64,000 bases of DNA from Enterocloster hominis (ex Liu et al. 2021) (GCA_014385265.1 JACRTJ010000014.1:62001-126000); one strand, 5' to 3'. Shown: positions 1-9,811, counted from the first letter of the stretch. Numbers and translations: made by a program. Notes: generated by a model from the sequence alone, not told the origin.

Positions 1-307
1 AGGCCGCGTAGTTGTAAACGACGATGACCATGACAACGAGGTATTCTACTTCACGACCACAGGTTCTCTTGGAAACCGCGGCGACGGCTACACTGGCATC
101 AAGGACGGAGCTCTTTATGAGGAAGGCGTTCTGATCCGGGCAGAAGAAGGAATGAAGTACGAAAAGGTAAGCGTTGACGGCAAGGATTACGTAGTAAACG
201 AGCAGGGTAAGGTAAAGACCAGCGGTACCGTGACCGACGCCGATGGCGTGAAATACAGGATCACAAAACAGAGTGACGGCACATACAAGATTGAAATCAC
301 TGATTAA
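1..307 (+). CDS. 3' end of a secreted/cell-wall-binding-like protein (5' truncated by window)
   Basis: Codons are in frame from base 2 and stop at TAA 305-307, leaving about 101 residues. The fragment is rich in Asp, Gly, Tyr and Lys. It contains short repeated motifs such as DGKDYVVNEQGKVKTSG followed by DADGVKYRITK, which resemble the Gly/aromatic cell-wall (choline-binding-like) repeats of clostridial surface proteins. No catalytic domain is visible in this part. Function is inferred from repeat style only; the N-terminus, where a signal peptide and enzymatic domain would be, lies outside the window. A strong terminator follows 20 bp after the stop, so this is the last gene of its transcript. 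Confidence 0.6.
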   Translation, partial: GRVVVNDDDHDNEVFYFTTTGSLGNRGDGYTGIKDGALYEEGVLIRAEEGMKYEKVSVDGKDYVVNEQGKVKTSGTVTDADGVKYRITKQSDGTYKIEITD

Positions 308-324
308 CGATCATTTCCTCTTGA

Positions 325-360
325 AGAGAAAGGGTCCCGGAAACGGGACCTTTTCTTTTT
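325..360 (+). terminator. Rho-independent terminator of the upstream gene
   Basis: GGTCCCG and CGGGACC form a 7-bp GC-rich stem with a GAAA loop, followed by TTTTCTTTTT. It directly follows the stop codon at 307. Confidence 0.85.
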
Positions 361-397
361 GGAAACAGCGAACAAATGTTTGAATCCGGGAGAGAAT

Positions 398-495
398 CAT
401 GGTATAATGTCTGTAAAACAGACATTATACCATGGCGCATCTGGTTTTCGCGTTCACCGCGAAAATCCAGGCGCTCAAATCTCCCGGAGGGGTAT
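398..495 (+). repeat. Palindromic intergenic repeat, copy A
   Basis: The unit starts with a perfect 17-bp inverted repeat with a 3-nt loop (398-414 / 418-434) that contains TATAATG on one arm. ATGGCGCAT follows, then a second hairpin (441-469, CTGG-TTTTCGCG against CGCGAAAA-T-CCAG), then a conserved end block at 471-495 (GCGCTCAAATC...GGAGGGGTAT). The end block recurs after uvrA with two mismatches (3513-3537). This is a REP/MITE-like element by structure; no transposase is nearby. Confidence 0.75.
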
Positions 496-511
496 CGCAG
501 CCGAAGGGTGC

Positions 512-600
512 GGTATAATGTCTGTAAAACAGACATTATACCATGGCGCATCTGGCTTCTGCCTTCCTGCAAAATCCCAGATGCCCGGATTTATAGGAGA
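512..600 (+). repeat. Palindromic intergenic repeat, copy B
   Basis: The first hairpin (14-bp arms, 512-525 / 529-542) and the following ATGGCGCATCTGG are identical to copy A over about 44 bp. The second hairpin differs in its loop (GCATCTGG ... CCAGATGC). The conserved GGAGGGGTAT end is replaced by the AGGAGA that serves as the uvrA ribosome binding site. Copies A and B are in tandem, so the hairpins lie in the uvrA leader. Confidence 0.7.
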
Positions 601-606
601 ATGGCA

Positions 607-3447
607 ATGCCAAAGCAATATATTAAGATCCGTGGTGCCAACGAGCACAACCTGAAGAATATTTCCGTGGATATCCCGCGGAATGAGCTGGTGGTCTTAA
701 CCGGCCTTTCCGGCTCGGGAAAATCCTCCCTGGCCTTTGATACGATCTACGCCGAGGGGCAGAGACGGTATATGGAATCCCTTTCGTCCTATGCCCGCCA
801 GTTCCTGGGGCAGATGGAGAAGCCCGATGTGGAGAGCATCGAGGGACTTTCCCCGGCGATCTCCATCGACCAGAAATCCACCAACAGAAACCCGCGTTCC
901 ACGGTGGGAACAGTGACGGAGATCTACGATTATATGCGTCTTTTATATGCCAGAATCGGTATCCCCCACTGTCCCAAATGCGGACGGGAGATCAAAAAGC
1001 AGACCGTGGACCAGATGGTGGACCAGATCATGGAGCTGCCGGAGCGCACACGGATCCAGCTTCTGGCTCCCATGGTGCGGGGAAGGAAGGGACGGCACGA
1101 AAAGGTCCTGGAGCAGGCGAAGAAAAGCGGCTATGTCCGTGTCCGCATTGATGGCAACCTTCATGAGCTGACGGAGGAGATCCAGCTTGAGAAGAACATC
1201 AAGCATAACATCGAAATCGTGGTGGACCGTCTGGTGGTGAAGGAGGGGATCGAAAAACGTCTGGCCGATTCCATCGAAACAGTGATGAAGCTGTCTGGAG
1301 GCCTGATGATCCTGGATGTTTTTGACGGAGAGCCGGTGAATTTCAGCCAGAGCTTTTCCTGCCCCGACTGCGGGATCAGCATCGAGGAGGTGGAGCCCAG
1401 GAGCTTTTCCTTCAATAATCCCTTCGGGGCCTGTCCGGAGTGCTTTGGACTGGGATACAAAATGGAATTTGACGAGGATCTGATGATCCCGGATAAGTCC
1501 TTAAGCATCAAGGAGGGGGCCATTGCAGTCCTGGGCTGGCAGTCCTGCGCCAAGGAGGGAAGCTTTTCCAGGGCGATCCTGGACGCCCTGGCCAAAGAGT
1601 ACCATTTTGACCTGGATACTCCCTTTGAGGATTATCCCAAAGAGATCCACGATATCCTGATCTACGGGACCCAGGGGAAAAAGGTGGCGGTCCATTATAC
1701 GGGGCAGCGCGGCACCGGCGTTTACGACGTGGCCTTTGAGGGACTTATTGAAAATGTGAACCGCAGATACCGGGAAACCTTTTCCCAGGCCAGCAAGGCG
1801 GAATATGAGACCTTCATGAGGATCACCCCCTGTACTGCCTGCCATGGAAAGAGACTTAAAAAGGAATCCCTGGCGGTGACCGTGGGCGGAAAAAATATCT
1901 TCGACGCCACAGATATGTCCATCGTGAAGTTTAAGGAGTTCATCGACGGCCTGGAGCTTTCGGAGATGCAGAAGATGATCGGGGAACAGATCCTGAAGGA
2001 GATCCGGGCCAGGATCATGTTCCTCATCGACGTGGGACTGGATTACCTTTCCCTGTCCCGGGCCACGGGGACCCTTTCCGGCGGCGAGGCCCAGAGGATC
2101 CGTCTGGCTACCCAGATCGGCTCTGGTCTGGTGGGTGTGGCCTATATCCTGGACGAGCCAAGCATCGGCCTCCACCAGAGGGACAATGACAAGCTCTTAA
2201 AGACCCTGACCCATCTGCGGGACCTGGGAAACAGCGTGATCGTGGTGGAACATGATGAGGATACCATGATGGCTGCGGACTGTATTGTGGATATCGGTCC
2301 CGGAGCGGGAGAGCATGGTGGAAAAGTGGTGGCCGTCGGGACGGCTGAGGAGATCATGAAGTGTGAGGATTCCATCACAGGCGCATACTTAAGCGGCCGG
2401 AGGTCCATTCCGGTGCCGCCAGAGCGGCGGCAGCCCACAGGCTGGCTGAAGGTGCGGGGCGCCAGGGAGAATAACCTGAAAAATGTGGATGTGGATATCC
2501 CCCTGGGGGTGATGACCTGTGTGACAGGCGTGTCCGGCTCGGGAAAGAGCTCTCTGGTCAATGAGATATTGTATAAGTCCCTGGCAAAGAAGCTGAACCG
2601 GGCCAGGACCATTGCCGGAGCCCATGACGGAATCGACGGCGTGGACCAGCTGGATAAGATCATCGCCATCGACCAGTCGCCCATCGGCCGGACGCCCAGG
2701 TCCAACCCGGCAACGTATACGGGCGTGTTCGATCTGATCCGGGACCTGTTTGCGGCGACGCCCGACGCCAAGGCCAAAGGATACAGCAAGGGCCGGTTCA
2801 GCTTTAACGTAAAGGGCGGCCGGTGTGAGGCCTGCAGCGGCGACGGGATCATAAAGATCGAAATGCATTTCCTGCCGGACGTTTACGTTCCATGCGAGGT
2901 CTGCGGCGGAAAACGGTACAACCGGGAGACGCTGGAGGTAAAATATAAGGGAAAGAGCATCTACGATGTACTGAACATGACCGTGGAGGAGGCATTGAAG
3001 TTCTTTGAAAACGTGCCGTCCATTTCCAGAAAGATCGCTACCTTAAACGATGTGGGGCTTTCCTATATCAGACTGGGGCAGCCGTCCACAGAGCTTTCTG
3101 GCGGCGAGGCCCAGAGGATCAAGCTGGCCACGGAGCTTTCCAGAAGAGGAACGGGAAAGACCATTTATGTCCTGGACGAGCCCACCACGGGACTTCATTT
3201 TGCGGATGTCCACAAGCTGGTGGAGATCCTGCGCCGTCTGTCTGAGGGCGGAAACACGGTGGTGGTCATCGAGCACAACCTGGATGTGATCAAGACCGCC
3301 GACTATATCATCGATATGGGACCCGAGGGCGGCGACCGGGGCGGTACGGTGATCGCAAAGGGAACGCCGGAGCAGGTGGCAGAAAGTCCGGTTTCCTATA
3401 CGGGAAGGTACGTGAAGAAATATTTGGAAAAGCGGGAGGAAGTATGA
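607..3447 (+). CDS. uvrA: Excinuclease ABC subunit A
   Basis: UvrA is the damage-sensing ATPase of nucleotide excision repair; it loads UvrB onto lesions. The 946-residue length is normal. Two ABC modules are visible: Walker [11 protein letters not shown] near residue 32 and [10 protein letters not shown] in the second half, each with an LSGGEAQRI signature and a Walker B ([20 protein letters not shown]). Zinc-finger cysteine pairs CPKC, CPDC...CPEC and CEAC...CEVCGG are present. ATG 607 is chosen because AGGAGA (595-600) sits 6 nt upstream; ATG 601 would abut the SD. The open frame extends upstream to 376, but that part is repeat DNA. No uvrB is adjacent. The stop codon overlaps repeat copy C. 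Confidence 0.97.
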   Translation: MPKQYIKIRGANEHNLKNISVDIPRNELVVLTGLSGSGKSSLAFDTIYAEGQRRYMESLSSYARQFLGQMEKPDVESIEGLSPAISIDQKSTNRNPRSTVGTVTEIYDYMRLLYARIGIPHCPKCGREIKKQTVDQMVDQIMELPERTRIQLLAPMVRGRKGRHEKVLEQAKKSGYVRVRIDGNLHELTEEIQLEKNIKHNIEIVVDRLVVKEGIEKRLADSIETVMKLSGGLMILDVFDGEPVNFSQSFSCPDCGISIEEVEPRSFSFNNPFGACPECFGLGYKMEFDEDLMIPDKSLSIKEGAIAVLGWQSCAKEGSFSRAILDALAKEYHFDLDTPFEDYPKEIHDILIYGTQGKKVAVHYTGQRGTGVYDVAFEGLIENVNRRYRETFSQASKAEYETFMRITPCTACHGKRLKKESLAVTVGGKNIFDATDMSIVKFKEFIDGLELSEMQKMIGEQILKEIRARIMFLIDVGLDYLSLSRATGTLSGGEAQRIRLATQIGSGLVGVAYILDEPSIGLHQRDNDKLLKTLTHLRDLGNSVIVVEHDEDTMMAADCIVDIGPGAGEHGGKVVAVGTAEEIMKCEDSITGAYLSGRRSIPVPPERRQPTGWLKVRGARENNLKNVDVDIPLGVMTCVTGVSGSGKSSLVNEILYKSLAKKLNRARTIAGAHDGIDGVDQLDKIIAIDQSPIGRTPRSNPATYTGVFDLIRDLFAATPDAKAKGYSKGRFSFNVKGGRCEACSGDGIIKIEMHFLPDVYVPCEVCGGKRYNRETLEVKYKGKSIYDVLNMTVEEALKFFENVPSISRKIATLNDVGLSYIRLGQPSTELSGGEAQRIKLATELSRRGTGKTIYVLDEPTTGLHFADVHKLVEILRRLSEGGNTVVVIEHNLDVIKTADYIIDMGPEGGDRGGTVIAKGTPEQVAESPVSYTGRYVKKYLEKREEV

Positions 3448-3537
3448 TACAATGGAGAAAGAGATCCATCGTATCATGGCGCATATCGGTCTCTGTGTTT
3501 TTATGAGACCATGCGCTTAAATCGCCCGGAGGGGTAT
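3444..3537 (+). repeat. Palindromic intergenic repeat, copy C
   Basis: It begins on the uvrA stop codon with an imperfect hairpin (ATGATACAATGGA 3444-3456 / TCCATCGTATCAT 3465-3477). ATGGCGCAT and a second hairpin (GGTCTC / GAGACC) follow, ending in GCGCTTAAATC...GGAGGGGTAT (3513-3537). Stem sequences differ from copies A and B while the architecture and end blocks are kept, which suggests compensatory divergence. Confidence 0.7.
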
Positions 3538-3557
3538 AAAAACAAGGAGGAGCAGAT

Positions 3558-4706
3558 ATGCTATTAATCAAAGGGGCAGAGGTGTATGCACCGGAATATC
3601 TTGGAAAAAAGGACGTGCTCATCGCCGGTGAAAAGATCGAGCGGATCGGGGAGGATCTTCCGGAATATGAGGGCTGCCAGGTGATCGACGGAACGGGACG
3701 GATCGTGGCGCCTGGATTCATTGACCGCCATGTCCATATTACAGGCGGCGGCGGTGAGGGAAGCTTCCACACACAGGCTCCCCAGGTGCAGCTTTCTGAT
3801 CTGATCAGGGGCGGCGTGACCACAGTGGTGGGCCTTCTGGGAACCGACGGCATCAGCCGGAGCACAGAAAATCTGGTGGCTAAGGCCAAAGCATTAAAGG
3901 AAGAGGGAATTTCTGCCTACTGCTGCTGCGGAGCATACGGGCATCCGGGTCCGACCATCACAGGAAGCATCAGCAGGGATATCATGTTCGTAGACGAGAT
4001 CATCGGCCTTAAGCTGGCAGTCTCTGACCACCGTGCCCCGAACATCACCGTGGACGAGCTGATCCGCCTGGGAAGCGATGTGCGGACAGCCGGCATGTTA
4101 AGCGGAAAAGCCGGTTTTGTATGCCTCCATATGGGCGGCGACGACAGGGCCTTAAGCCCGGTGTTTGAAGCCCTGGAGCGCACCTCGATCCCTGTAAAGA
4201 CGTTCCAACCCACCCATGTGGGAAGAGCAAAGAAGCTCCAGGAGGACGCATTCAAGCTGGCAAAGATGGGCGGAACCATCGACTTCACCTGCGGACAGTT
4301 TGAGGAAAAGATCAAAGAGCTGGCGGCATCCCTGCGGGCGGCAAAGGAGGCCGGGGTTCCCATGGACAAGGTGACCATCAGCTCCGACGGACAGGGAAGC
4401 TGGTCCAACTATGACGCAGCCGGAAATCTTACGGAAATGGGTGTTTCCAGTGTGGATACCATGTACCGTCAGGTGGTATATCAGGTCCAGAATGAAAATA
4501 TGTCTCTGGAGGAGGCTCTGTCCCTGGGAACCAGAAATGTGGCGAAGGCTCTGGAGGTATATCCCAAAAAGGGAGCCGTCCATGTGGGAAGCGACGCAGA
4601 CGTGCTGGTGCTCAACGGCGATCTCTCCATGAATACGGTCATTGCCCGCGGCAGCCTGATGATGCAGGACGGCGTATTATTAAAGAAGGGAACCTATGAG
4701 GCATAG
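3558..4706 (+). CDS. iadA: Beta-aspartyl (isoaspartyl) dipeptidase
   Basis: A 382-residue amidohydrolase-superfamily protein. It hydrolyses beta-aspartyl dipeptides released from proteins with damaged Asn/Asp residues. Metal-site motifs are in order: HVH in GFIDRHVHITGG near residue 50, a candidate carbamylated lysine in IIGLKLAVSDHR, His in CLHMGGDD, His in QPTHVGR, and the catalytic Asp in ISSDGQGS. The C-terminus has the usual VHVGSDADVLVL beta-sandwich return. The start is set by AAGGAGGAG 10 nt upstream. It lies about 110 bp after uvrA with repeat copy C between, so cotranscription is possible but not shown. Confidence 0.92.
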   Translation: MLLIKGAEVYAPEYLGKKDVLIAGEKIERIGEDLPEYEGCQVIDGTGRIVAPGFIDRHVHITGGGGEGSFHTQAPQVQLSDLIRGGVTTVVGLLGTDGISRSTENLVAKAKALKEEGISAYCCCGAYGHPGPTITGSISRDIMFVDEIIGLKLAVSDHRAPNITVDELIRLGSDVRTAGMLSGKAGFVCLHMGGDDRALSPVFEALERTSIPVKTFQPTHVGRAKKLQEDAFKLAKMGGTIDFTCGQFEEKIKELAASLRAAKEAGVPMDKVTISSDGQGSWSNYDAAGNLTEMGVSSVDTMYRQVVYQVQNENMSLEEALSLGTRNVAKALEVYPKKGAVHVGSDADVLVLNGDLSMNTVIARGSLMMQDGVLLKKGTYEA

Positions 4707-4766
4707 CTGTTAAAGGGCGCACCAGGACAGCTTGGAAAGACTGGAAACAGATATATTCCCAGACGG

Positions 4767-4794
4767 AAAATCTGCCGGATAATCGGGGATTTTT
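4767..4794 (+). terminator. Possible weak terminator after iadA
   Basis: AAATC-CCG can pair with CGG-GATTT with an internal mismatch, followed by TTTTT. The stem is short and interrupted, so the call is tentative. Confidence 0.35.
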
Positions 4795-4845
4795 AAACGG
4801 ATCACTGGTGTTTCTGCTGTTTTTTCCGGACTTACAGTTTTTTTC

Positions 4846-4874
4846 TTGCAAAGACAAAACCTTTCAATTATAAT
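4846..4874 (+). promoter_or_regulatory. SigA-type promoter of guaA
   Basis: TTGCAA (4846-4851), a 17-bp spacer and TATAAT (4869-4874), 82 bp upstream of the guaA start. Confidence 0.8.
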
Positions 4875-4888
4875 GATTACAAAATTTT

Positions 4889-4922
4889 TGTACCTGCTGA
4901 AAGCATGTTTTTCGGCAGGTAC
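4889..4922 (+). promoter_or_regulatory. Leader hairpin of guaA
   Basis: GTACCTGC pairs with GCAGGTAC, extended by GAA/TTC, in the transcribed leader between promoter and SD. The following AGCTTTTC is a poor T-run, so it may be an mRNA stabiliser or a weak attenuator. No purine riboswitch core is recognised. Confidence 0.45.
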
Positions 4923-4955
4923 AGCTTTTCAACAAAGGTTGACAGGAGGCTCTCG

Positions 4956-6500
4956 ATGAATCAGGAAAAAATTATTGTTATTGATTTCGGCGGCCAGTAT
5001 AACCAGCTTGTGGCCCGCCGTGTCCGCGAGTGCAGCGTATACTGTGAAATTTATTCTTATAAAACAGATCTGGAACAGATCAAGGCCATGAATCCCATGG
5101 GGATCATCCTCACGGGAGGCCCCGACAGCTGCTATGAGGAAGGAGCCGCATCCTGCAGCAAAGAATTATTTGAGCTGGGGATCCCGGTGCTGGGCCTGTG
5201 CTACGGAGCACAGCTGATGATGCATGTGTTGGGCGGCCATGTATGTAAGGCTCCGGTCCGTGAGTATGGAAAGATCGAAGTGACGGTGGACAAGACCAGC
5301 AAGCTGTATGGAGATGTGTCCGAAAAGACCATCTGCTGGATGAGCCATAACGATTATATTGAAAAGGCGGCTCCCGGCTTCCGGATCGTGGCCCATACGG
5401 CCGACTGTCCGGTGGCGGCTGCCGAGTGCGCGGAGAAGAAGCTGTATGCGATCCAGTACCATCCGGAGGTCCTTCATACCCAGGAAGGCACGAAGATGTT
5501 GCACAATTTCCTTTATGAGGTCTGCGGCTGCTCCGGAACCTGGAAGATGGACGCGTTTGTGGAGAACAGCATCCGGGCGATTCGCGAGAAGGTCGGAAAC
5601 GGAAAGGTGCTCTGCGCATTATCCGGCGGTGTAGATTCCTCTGTGGCAGCCGTTATGCTGGCCAAGGCCGTGGGCGATCAGCTGACCTGTGTGTTCGTTG
5701 ACCATGGCCTACTGCGGAAAAATGAGGGCGACGAGGTGGAAGAGGTATTCGGCCCCAACGGCCCCTATGATCTGAACTTCATCCGCGTAAACGCCCAGCA
5801 GCGCTTCTATGATAAGCTGGCTGGTGTGGAAGAGCCGGAGAAGAAGAGAAAGATCATCGGCGAGGAGTTTATCCGCGTGTTTGAGGAAGAGGCAAAGAAG
5901 ATCGGAGCTGTGGATTTCCTGGTGCAGGGAACCATTTATCCGGACGTGGTGGAAAGCGGCCTGGGCGGTGAATCCGCTGTGATCAAGTCCCACCACAACG
6001 TGGGAGGACTGCCGGATTACGTGGATTTCAAGGAGATCATCGAGCCCCTCCGCGATCTGTTCAAGGACGAGGTGAGAAAGGCCGGTCTGGAGCTGGGGAT
6101 CCCGGAAAAGCTGGTGTACCGTCAGCCGTTCCCGGGCCCGGGACTTGGGATCCGTATCATCGGAGAGGTAACGCCGGAGAAGGTGAAGATGGTCCAGGAG
6201 GCCGACGCCATTTACCGGGAAGAGATCGCCAAGGCCGGTCTGGACCGGAGCATCGGCCAGTACTTTGCCGCCCTGACCAACATGCGCTCCGTGGGCGTCA
6301 TGGGTGACGAGAGAACGTATGATTACGCCATCGCGCTGCGGGCCGTGAACACCATCGACTTTATGACCGCCGAGGCAGCGGAGCTGCCATGGGAGGTGAT
6401 CGGCAGGGTCTCCAACCGGATCGTAAACGAGGTCCAGCATGTGAACCGGGTGCTGTATGATTGCACGGGGAAGCCGCCGGCGACGATTGAGTTTGAATAG
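4956..6500 (+). CDS. guaA: GMP synthase (glutamine-hydrolysing)
   Basis: It converts XMP to GMP using glutamine and ATP, the last step of guanine nucleotide synthesis. The 514-residue length is normal. The N-terminal class I glutaminase has its catalytic Cys82 in GLCYGAQ, with His169 and Glu171 in QYHPEV. The ATP-pyrophosphatase P-loop SGGVDSS starts near residue 223, and the C-terminal dimerisation domain ends in PATIEFE. ATG 4956 is preceded by AGGAGG with 6-nt spacing; an upstream in-frame ATG at 4905 lacks an SD. The last codons (GAGTTTGAATA, 6489-6499) form an attachment-like core that recurs downstream. A partial paralogue is at 13878. Confidence 0.97.
   Translation: MNQEKIIVIDFGGQYNQLVARRVRECSVYCEIYSYKTDLEQIKAMNPMGIILTGGPDSCYEEGAASCSKELFELGIPVLGLCYGAQLMMHVLGGHVCKAPVREYGKIEVTVDKTSKLYGDVSEKTICWMSHNDYIEKAAPGFRIVAHTADCPVAAAECAEKKLYAIQYHPEVLHTQEGTKMLHNFLYEVCGCSGTWKMDAFVENSIRAIREKVGNGKVLCALSGGVDSSVAAVMLAKAVGDQLTCVFVDHGLLRKNEGDEVEEVFGPNGPYDLNFIRVNAQQRFYDKLAGVEEPEKKRKIIGEEFIRVFEEEAKKIGAVDFLVQGTIYPDVVESGLGGESAVIKSHHNVGGLPDYVDFKEIIEPLRDLFKDEVRKAGLELGIPEKLVYRQPFPGPGLGIRIIGEVTPEKVKMVQEADAIYREEIAKAGLDRSIGQYFAALTNMRSVGVMGDERTYDYAIALRAVNTIDFMTAEAAELPWEVIGRVSNRIVNEVQHVNRVLYDCTGKPPATIEFE
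6489..6499 (+). other. Attachment-like core at the guaA 3' end (site 1)
   Basis: GAGTTTGAATA covers the last codons and stop of guaA. Related cores lie at 6710, 10568, 10786, 15159 and 24203. The 3' end of guaA is an established integration site for tyrosine-recombinase islands in many bacteria. The role here is inferred from the repeats. Confidence 0.55.
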
Positions 6501-6506
6501 TTGGAG

Positions 6507-6556
6507 CAGAGCTTCAAAGCCTTTATTTTCAAGGGTTTTGAGGCTCTTTCCTTTTA
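6507..6556 (+). terminator. Terminator after guaA
   Basis: AGCTTCAAAGCCTT pairs imperfectly with AAGGGTTTTGAGGCT, followed by CTTTCCTTTT. Confidence 0.65.
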
Positions 6557-6709
6557 GAATTGCATTTTGATTGCATTTTTTTATTCAACTGCTCTGTGAT
6601 AGATTGCTGTATGCTGATTGCTGGTGTAATCGGCAACACTGGTCGTTGCCGGAGTATAAGTGAGAACACCAGTTAATTGAGTCTGAAAACAAAATGATTA
6701 GGCGTTGTC
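6557..6709. other. Non-coding right-end-like segment between attachment-like sites 1 and 2
   Basis: No gene is supported here. It holds nested inverted repeats: CTGGTGT/AACACCAG surrounding CGGCAAC/GTTGCCG. The stretch AAACAAAATGATTAG...TTGTC just before site 2 closely resembles the stretch before the site at 10786. I read it as the leftover end of an integrated element (inference). Confidence 0.4.
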
Positions 6710-6720
6710 AGATTCGAATA
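6710..6720 (+). other. Attachment-like core (site 2)
   Basis: AGATTCGAATA, sharing TTCGAATA with the sites at 10786 and 24203 and about 30 bp of upstream similarity with the 10786 site. A strong hairpin terminator starts 2 bp downstream. Confidence 0.5.
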
Positions 6721-6721
6721 A

Positions 6722-6779
6722 CAGGCAGAAAACCTCGGATGCCCATTTTATAAGGGTTTCCGAGGTTTCTTTATGCCTG
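6722..6779 (-). terminator. Bidirectional terminator downstream of hcp
   Basis: AAACCTCGGA (6730-6739) pairs with TCCGAGGTTT (6759-6768). An outer CAGGCA/TGCCTG pair extends the structure. It lies 30 bp beyond the hcp stop and can serve either strand. Confidence 0.75.
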
Positions 6780-6809
6780 TTGGATCTATTTCTTTTGACG
6801 GAGTATTTT

Positions 6810-8450
6810 TTATGCGTTAATACCGAAAAACTTCTCCATATCCTCTTCCACAGTGCCAATTCCTGCAATGCCGAAGTTCTCGATCAAGACCTTTGCAACA
6901 TTCGGGCTGAGAAATGCCGGAAGTGTAGGGCCAAGGTGGATATTCTTCACACCAAGATATAAAAGAGCCAGAAGAACGATAACTGCTTTTTGTTCGTACC
7001 ATGCGATATTATAGATAATTGGCAGATCGTTAATATCGTCAAGCCCAAAGACCTCTTTGAGTTTCAAGGCGATTACAGCAAGGGAATAGGAATCATTGCA
7101 TTGACCTGCATCCAGAACACGTGGGATGCCATTGATATCGCCTAAAGGCAACTTGTTATATTTATATTTTGCACAACCGGCAGTAAGGATGACAGTGTCC
7201 TTCGGCAGAGCCTTAGCAAATTCTGTATAGTAGTCGCGGCTCTTTGCTCGACCATCACAGCCCGCCATAACCACAAACTTTTTGATAGCACCGCTTTTTA
7301 CAGCTTCTACAACTTTATCTGCCAAAGCCAGAACCTGTGCATGGGCAAATCCGCCGATGATTTCACCGGTTTCGATTTCACTCGGAGCGACACATTTTTT
7401 TGCATGCTCAATAATCGCAGAAAAATTTTTTTGTTCGCCAATTTCTCCCGGAATATGTGTACATCCCGGATATCCCGCAGCGCCGGTAGTGTAAAGCCTG
7501 TTTTTGTAACTATCCTTAGGAGGAACAATGCAGTTGGTTGTCATTAGAATAGGACCGTTAAAGGATTCAAATTCTTCTTTTTGTTTCCACCAAGCATTCC
7601 CATAATTACCAACAAAGTTAGGATATTTTTTGAAAGCAGGATAATAATGAGCTGGCAACATCTCGGAATGCGTATACACATCCACTCCAGTTCCCTGTGT
7701 CTGTTCTAACAGCATTTCCAAATCGCGCAGGTCGTGGCCGGATACCAGAATGCCGGGGTTCTTTCTGACACCGATATTTACCTTTGTAATTTCGGGGGTT
7801 CCATAGCTGTCTGTGTTAGCCTTATCCAGCATTGCCATACCGGATACTCCGTATTTTCCTGTTTCCATTGTTAGAGCAATCAGATCTTCTACACTAAGGT
7901 TGTCATTCAGCGTGGCAGCCAGTGCTTTCTGAAGAAATGTGTCAACTTCATCGTTGTCCTCCAACAACACATTTGCGTGCTTCGAGTAAGCGGAAAGTCC
8001 CTTCAAACCGTAGGTGATTAACTCGCGCAGAGAGCGAATATCCTCGTTTTCGGTAGAAAGAACACCGACAGTTCTGGCTTTTTCTTCCCAGTTTTCAGCT
8101 CCGTTCCATTTTGCGGCTTCAGGCAGAACAGTCAGATTGGTAACTTGCTTTAGCAGAACTTCCTTTTCAGTCAGTGTAGCACGGATTCTTGATTCAATGC
8201 TCTCTTTATCAAAATTTGCGTTGGTAATGGTAGTGAACAGATTCAGAGTAATCAAGTGATTGATTTTTGCAGAGACCTGTTTACCTTCCTGACGCAATGC
8301 AGTCGTAATAGCCGAAATTCCTTTTGTGACATAGACCAACAGATCCTGCATGGCCGCTACATCAGGTTTCTTTCCGCATACGCCGGACATGGTGCAGCCC
8401 TTGCACCCGGCGGTTTCCTGACACTGATAGCAAAACATTTTTTGTTCCAT
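6810..8450 (-). CDS. hcp: Hybrid cluster protein (hydroxylamine/NO reductase)
   Basis: A 546-residue Hcp. The family carries a proximal [4Fe-4S] and a hybrid 4Fe-2S-2O cluster and acts in the cytoplasm on hydroxylamine or nitric oxide. The N-terminal cluster motif is C7-X2-C10-X8-C19-X5-C25, the spacing of the anaerobe-type class. Hybrid-cluster motifs follow in the C-terminal half (e.g. [34 protein letters not shown]). AGGAGG precedes ATG 8450. It is the distal gene of a minus-strand cluster with Fe-S protein, cupin and ferredoxin. Base composition is more AT-rich than the surrounding backbone. Confidence 0.95.
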   Translation of the reverse strand: MEQKMFCYQCQETAGCKGCTMSGVCGKKPDVAAMQDLLVYVTKGISAITTALRQEGKQVSAKINHLITLNLFTTITNANFDKESIESRIRATLTEKEVLLKQVTNLTVLPEAAKWNGAENWEEKARTVGVLSTENEDIRSLRELITYGLKGLSAYSKHANVLLEDNDEVDTFLQKALAATLNDNLSVEDLIALTMETGKYGVSGMAMLDKANTDSYGTPEITKVNIGVRKNPGILVSGHDLRDLEMLLEQTQGTGVDVYTHSEMLPAHYYPAFKKYPNFVGNYGNAWWKQKEEFESFNGPILMTTNCIVPPKDSYKNRLYTTGAAGYPGCTHIPGEIGEQKNFSAIIEHAKKCVAPSEIETGEIIGGFAHAQVLALADKVVEAVKSGAIKKFVVMAGCDGRAKSRDYYTEFAKALPKDTVILTAGCAKYKYNKLPLGDINGIPRVLDAGQCNDSYSLAVIALKLKEVFGLDDINDLPIIYNIAWYEQKAVIVLLALLYLGVKNIHLGPTLPAFLSPNVAKVLIENFGIAGIGTVEEDMEKFFGINA

Positions 8451-8529
8451 AATATGCCTCCTAAAAACTGTTAAAATTTGAAATAATGTGGTTTCTTCTC
8501 AATCAAAAAAGCATGTAGACGCGTTTGAA

Positions 8530-8721
8530 TTAATCTTCCCAGGCGATTGCAGACACAGGACACGAGTCGATGGCCTCCTGTACAGCACCTTGATTTTCAG
8601 CGTTTTCTGGTTGATACGCTTCAGCCTTTCCCTGCTCGTTCATACGGAAAACCTCGCCGCAGATCCCACAGCAAAGCCCACAGCCAATGCAGAGATCCTT
8701 ATCTACTTTTGTTGCTTTCAT
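8530..8721 (-). CDS. Small [4Fe-4S] ferredoxin
   Basis: A 63-residue protein with CIGCGLCCGIC near the N-terminus and a distal Cys-Pro (DSCPVSAI), enough for one [4Fe-4S] cluster. The likely role is electron donor to Hcp, 79 bp downstream (inferred from position). ATG 8721 is chosen because AAGGTGA lies 7 nt upstream; an in-frame start at 8742 would add MTKEGDF and lacks an SD. Confidence 0.85.
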   Translation of the reverse strand: MKATKVDKDLCIGCGLCCGICGEVFRMNEQGKAEAYQPENAENQGAVQEAIDSCPVSAIAWED

Positions 8722-8754
8722 AAAATCACCTTCTTTTGTCAATTTTGCGTTTGA

Positions 8755-9087
8755 TTAAAATACAACTACTAAAAGCATTTTGAACGCTTCCTTCCCATAT
8801 ACCGCATGGGGATGGCCTGCTGGCATGACAATAGATTCTCCTTCGTGCAGCAGATATTCAACGCCATCAATCGTGATTTTTCCGATACCATCCAAGCAGG
8901 TGACGAAGGCGTCCCCACCCGATTCATGGGTGCTGATCTCTTCGCCCTTTGCGAATGAGAACAGGGTAATACTTACTGCCTGGTTTTGTGTCAAAGTTTT
9001 GCTGACAATCTGCCCCTCCTGATAAGAAATTTGTTCTCTCAGCGTCAGTACTTCTGATTGAGCAATGTTTTTCATTTTTTTACTCAT
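8755..9087 (-). CDS. Cupin-domain protein
   Basis: A 110-residue single-domain cupin. Conserved beta-barrel motifs are visible: SFAKGEEISTHESGGDAFVTCLDGIG (motif 1) and HEGESIVMPAGHPHAVYG (motif 2). They supply His/Glu residues for a metal, although motif 1 has HESGGD rather than the usual HxH. Small cupins often accompany hcp clusters in Clostridia; their substrate is unknown. ATG 9087 has AGGAGAG 6 nt upstream. It starts 13 bp after the preceding gene's stop, so it is in the operon. Confidence 0.85.
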   Translation of the reverse strand: MSKKMKNIAQSEVLTLREQISYQEGQIVSKTLTQNQAVSITLFSFAKGEEISTHESGGDAFVTCLDGIGKITIDGVEYLLHEGESIVMPAGHPHAVYGKEAFKMLLVVVF

Positions 9088-9100
9088 AGTATCTCTCCTT

Positions 9101-9811
9101 TTATTCCAAAATTTTACCATCCAACGAAATCGTAACAATCTGCCAAGGAATGAATTTTCCGCTTGCCTGCAACGCTTTTTTGGCAGCTAATTCTAGTCCG
9201 CCGCAGCAGGGAACTTCCATGCGTACAACCGTTACACTTTGAATGTTGTTGTTTTGAATGATCTGCGTCAGCTTTTCGCTGTAGTCTATGCTGTCAAGCT
9301 TTGGACAGCCGATAATCGTAATTTTCCCACGCATGAAATCCTCGTGCATTCTGGCATAGGCGTATGCACTGCAATCCGCTGCAATTAACAATTTTGCGCC
9401 GTCAAAATATGGTGCATTAGTCGGTACCAGTTTGATTTGGCATGGCCATTGTCCCAACTGTGATTCTGTCTGTACCCGGGCAGAAGGAGTTGTTTCTTGT
9501 GAATGTTGAATACGCTGCATTCGACTGCCGGGGCAGCCTGTATGGGGAACAGCGGCATGATTGCTTTTCACTTTTTTTCTCATATTTTCCTGCACAGCTT
9601 TTTCATCATAGGCGGCAGCTTCTCTCTCCACAAAGGAAATTGCACCTGTCGGGCAGGTTGGCAGACAATCTCCCAAACCATCACAATAATCATCTCTCAG
9701 AAGTGTTGCTTTGCCATTTACCATGCCGATTGCACCCTCGTGACAAGCTTCGGCACACGCACCACATCCGTTACATTTTTCTTCATCTATTTGGATAATT
9801 CTTCGAATCAT
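9101..9811 (-). CDS. Iron-sulfur protein, hcp-associated
   Basis: 236 residues. The N-terminus has two ferredoxin motifs: CNGCGACAEAC, and CDGLGDCLPTCPTG, in which the second cysteine of the usual CxxC is Leu-Gly-Asp-Cys. The rest contains scattered Cys pairs (TGCPGS, ADCS, IGCPKLD) and VPCCGGLEL near the C-terminus, reminiscent of CCG-type cluster-binding segments. It is first in the minus-strand cluster with cupin, ferredoxin and hcp, and divergent from the Crp/Fnr regulator. An electron-transfer role is inferred. AAAGGATGG precedes ATG 9811. Confidence 0.85.
   Translation of the reverse strand: MIRRIIQIDEEKCNGCGACAEACHEGAIGMVNGKATLLRDDYCDGLGDCLPTCPTGAISFVEREAAAYDEKAVQENMRKKVKSNHAAVPHTGCPGSRMQRIQHSQETTPSARVQTESQLGQWPCQIKLVPTNAPYFDGAKLLIAADCSAYAYARMHEDFMRGKITIIGCPKLDSIDYSEKLTQIIQNNNIQSVTVVRMEVPCCGGLELAAKKALQASGKFIPWQIVTISLDGKILE

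Noticed and set aside
398..542. Hairpins considered as a CRISPR-like array
   Set aside because: Only two near-tandem copies, fully palindromic, no unique spacers of constant size and no cas genes.
376..606. N-terminal extension of UvrA from an upstream in-frame start
   Set aside because: This part is repeat DNA translated by chance; the family start [18 protein letters not shown] follows an SD at 595-600.
297..655. Two short frames encoding repeated 'GIMSV-QTLY' peptides
   Set aside because: They are translations of the palindromic repeat on both strands, without an SD.
6525..6720. Minus-strand frame (MQSKCNSKRK...) as an integrase C-terminus
   Set aside because: Too short, no HxxR or Tyr motif; only its position beside guaA hints at it.
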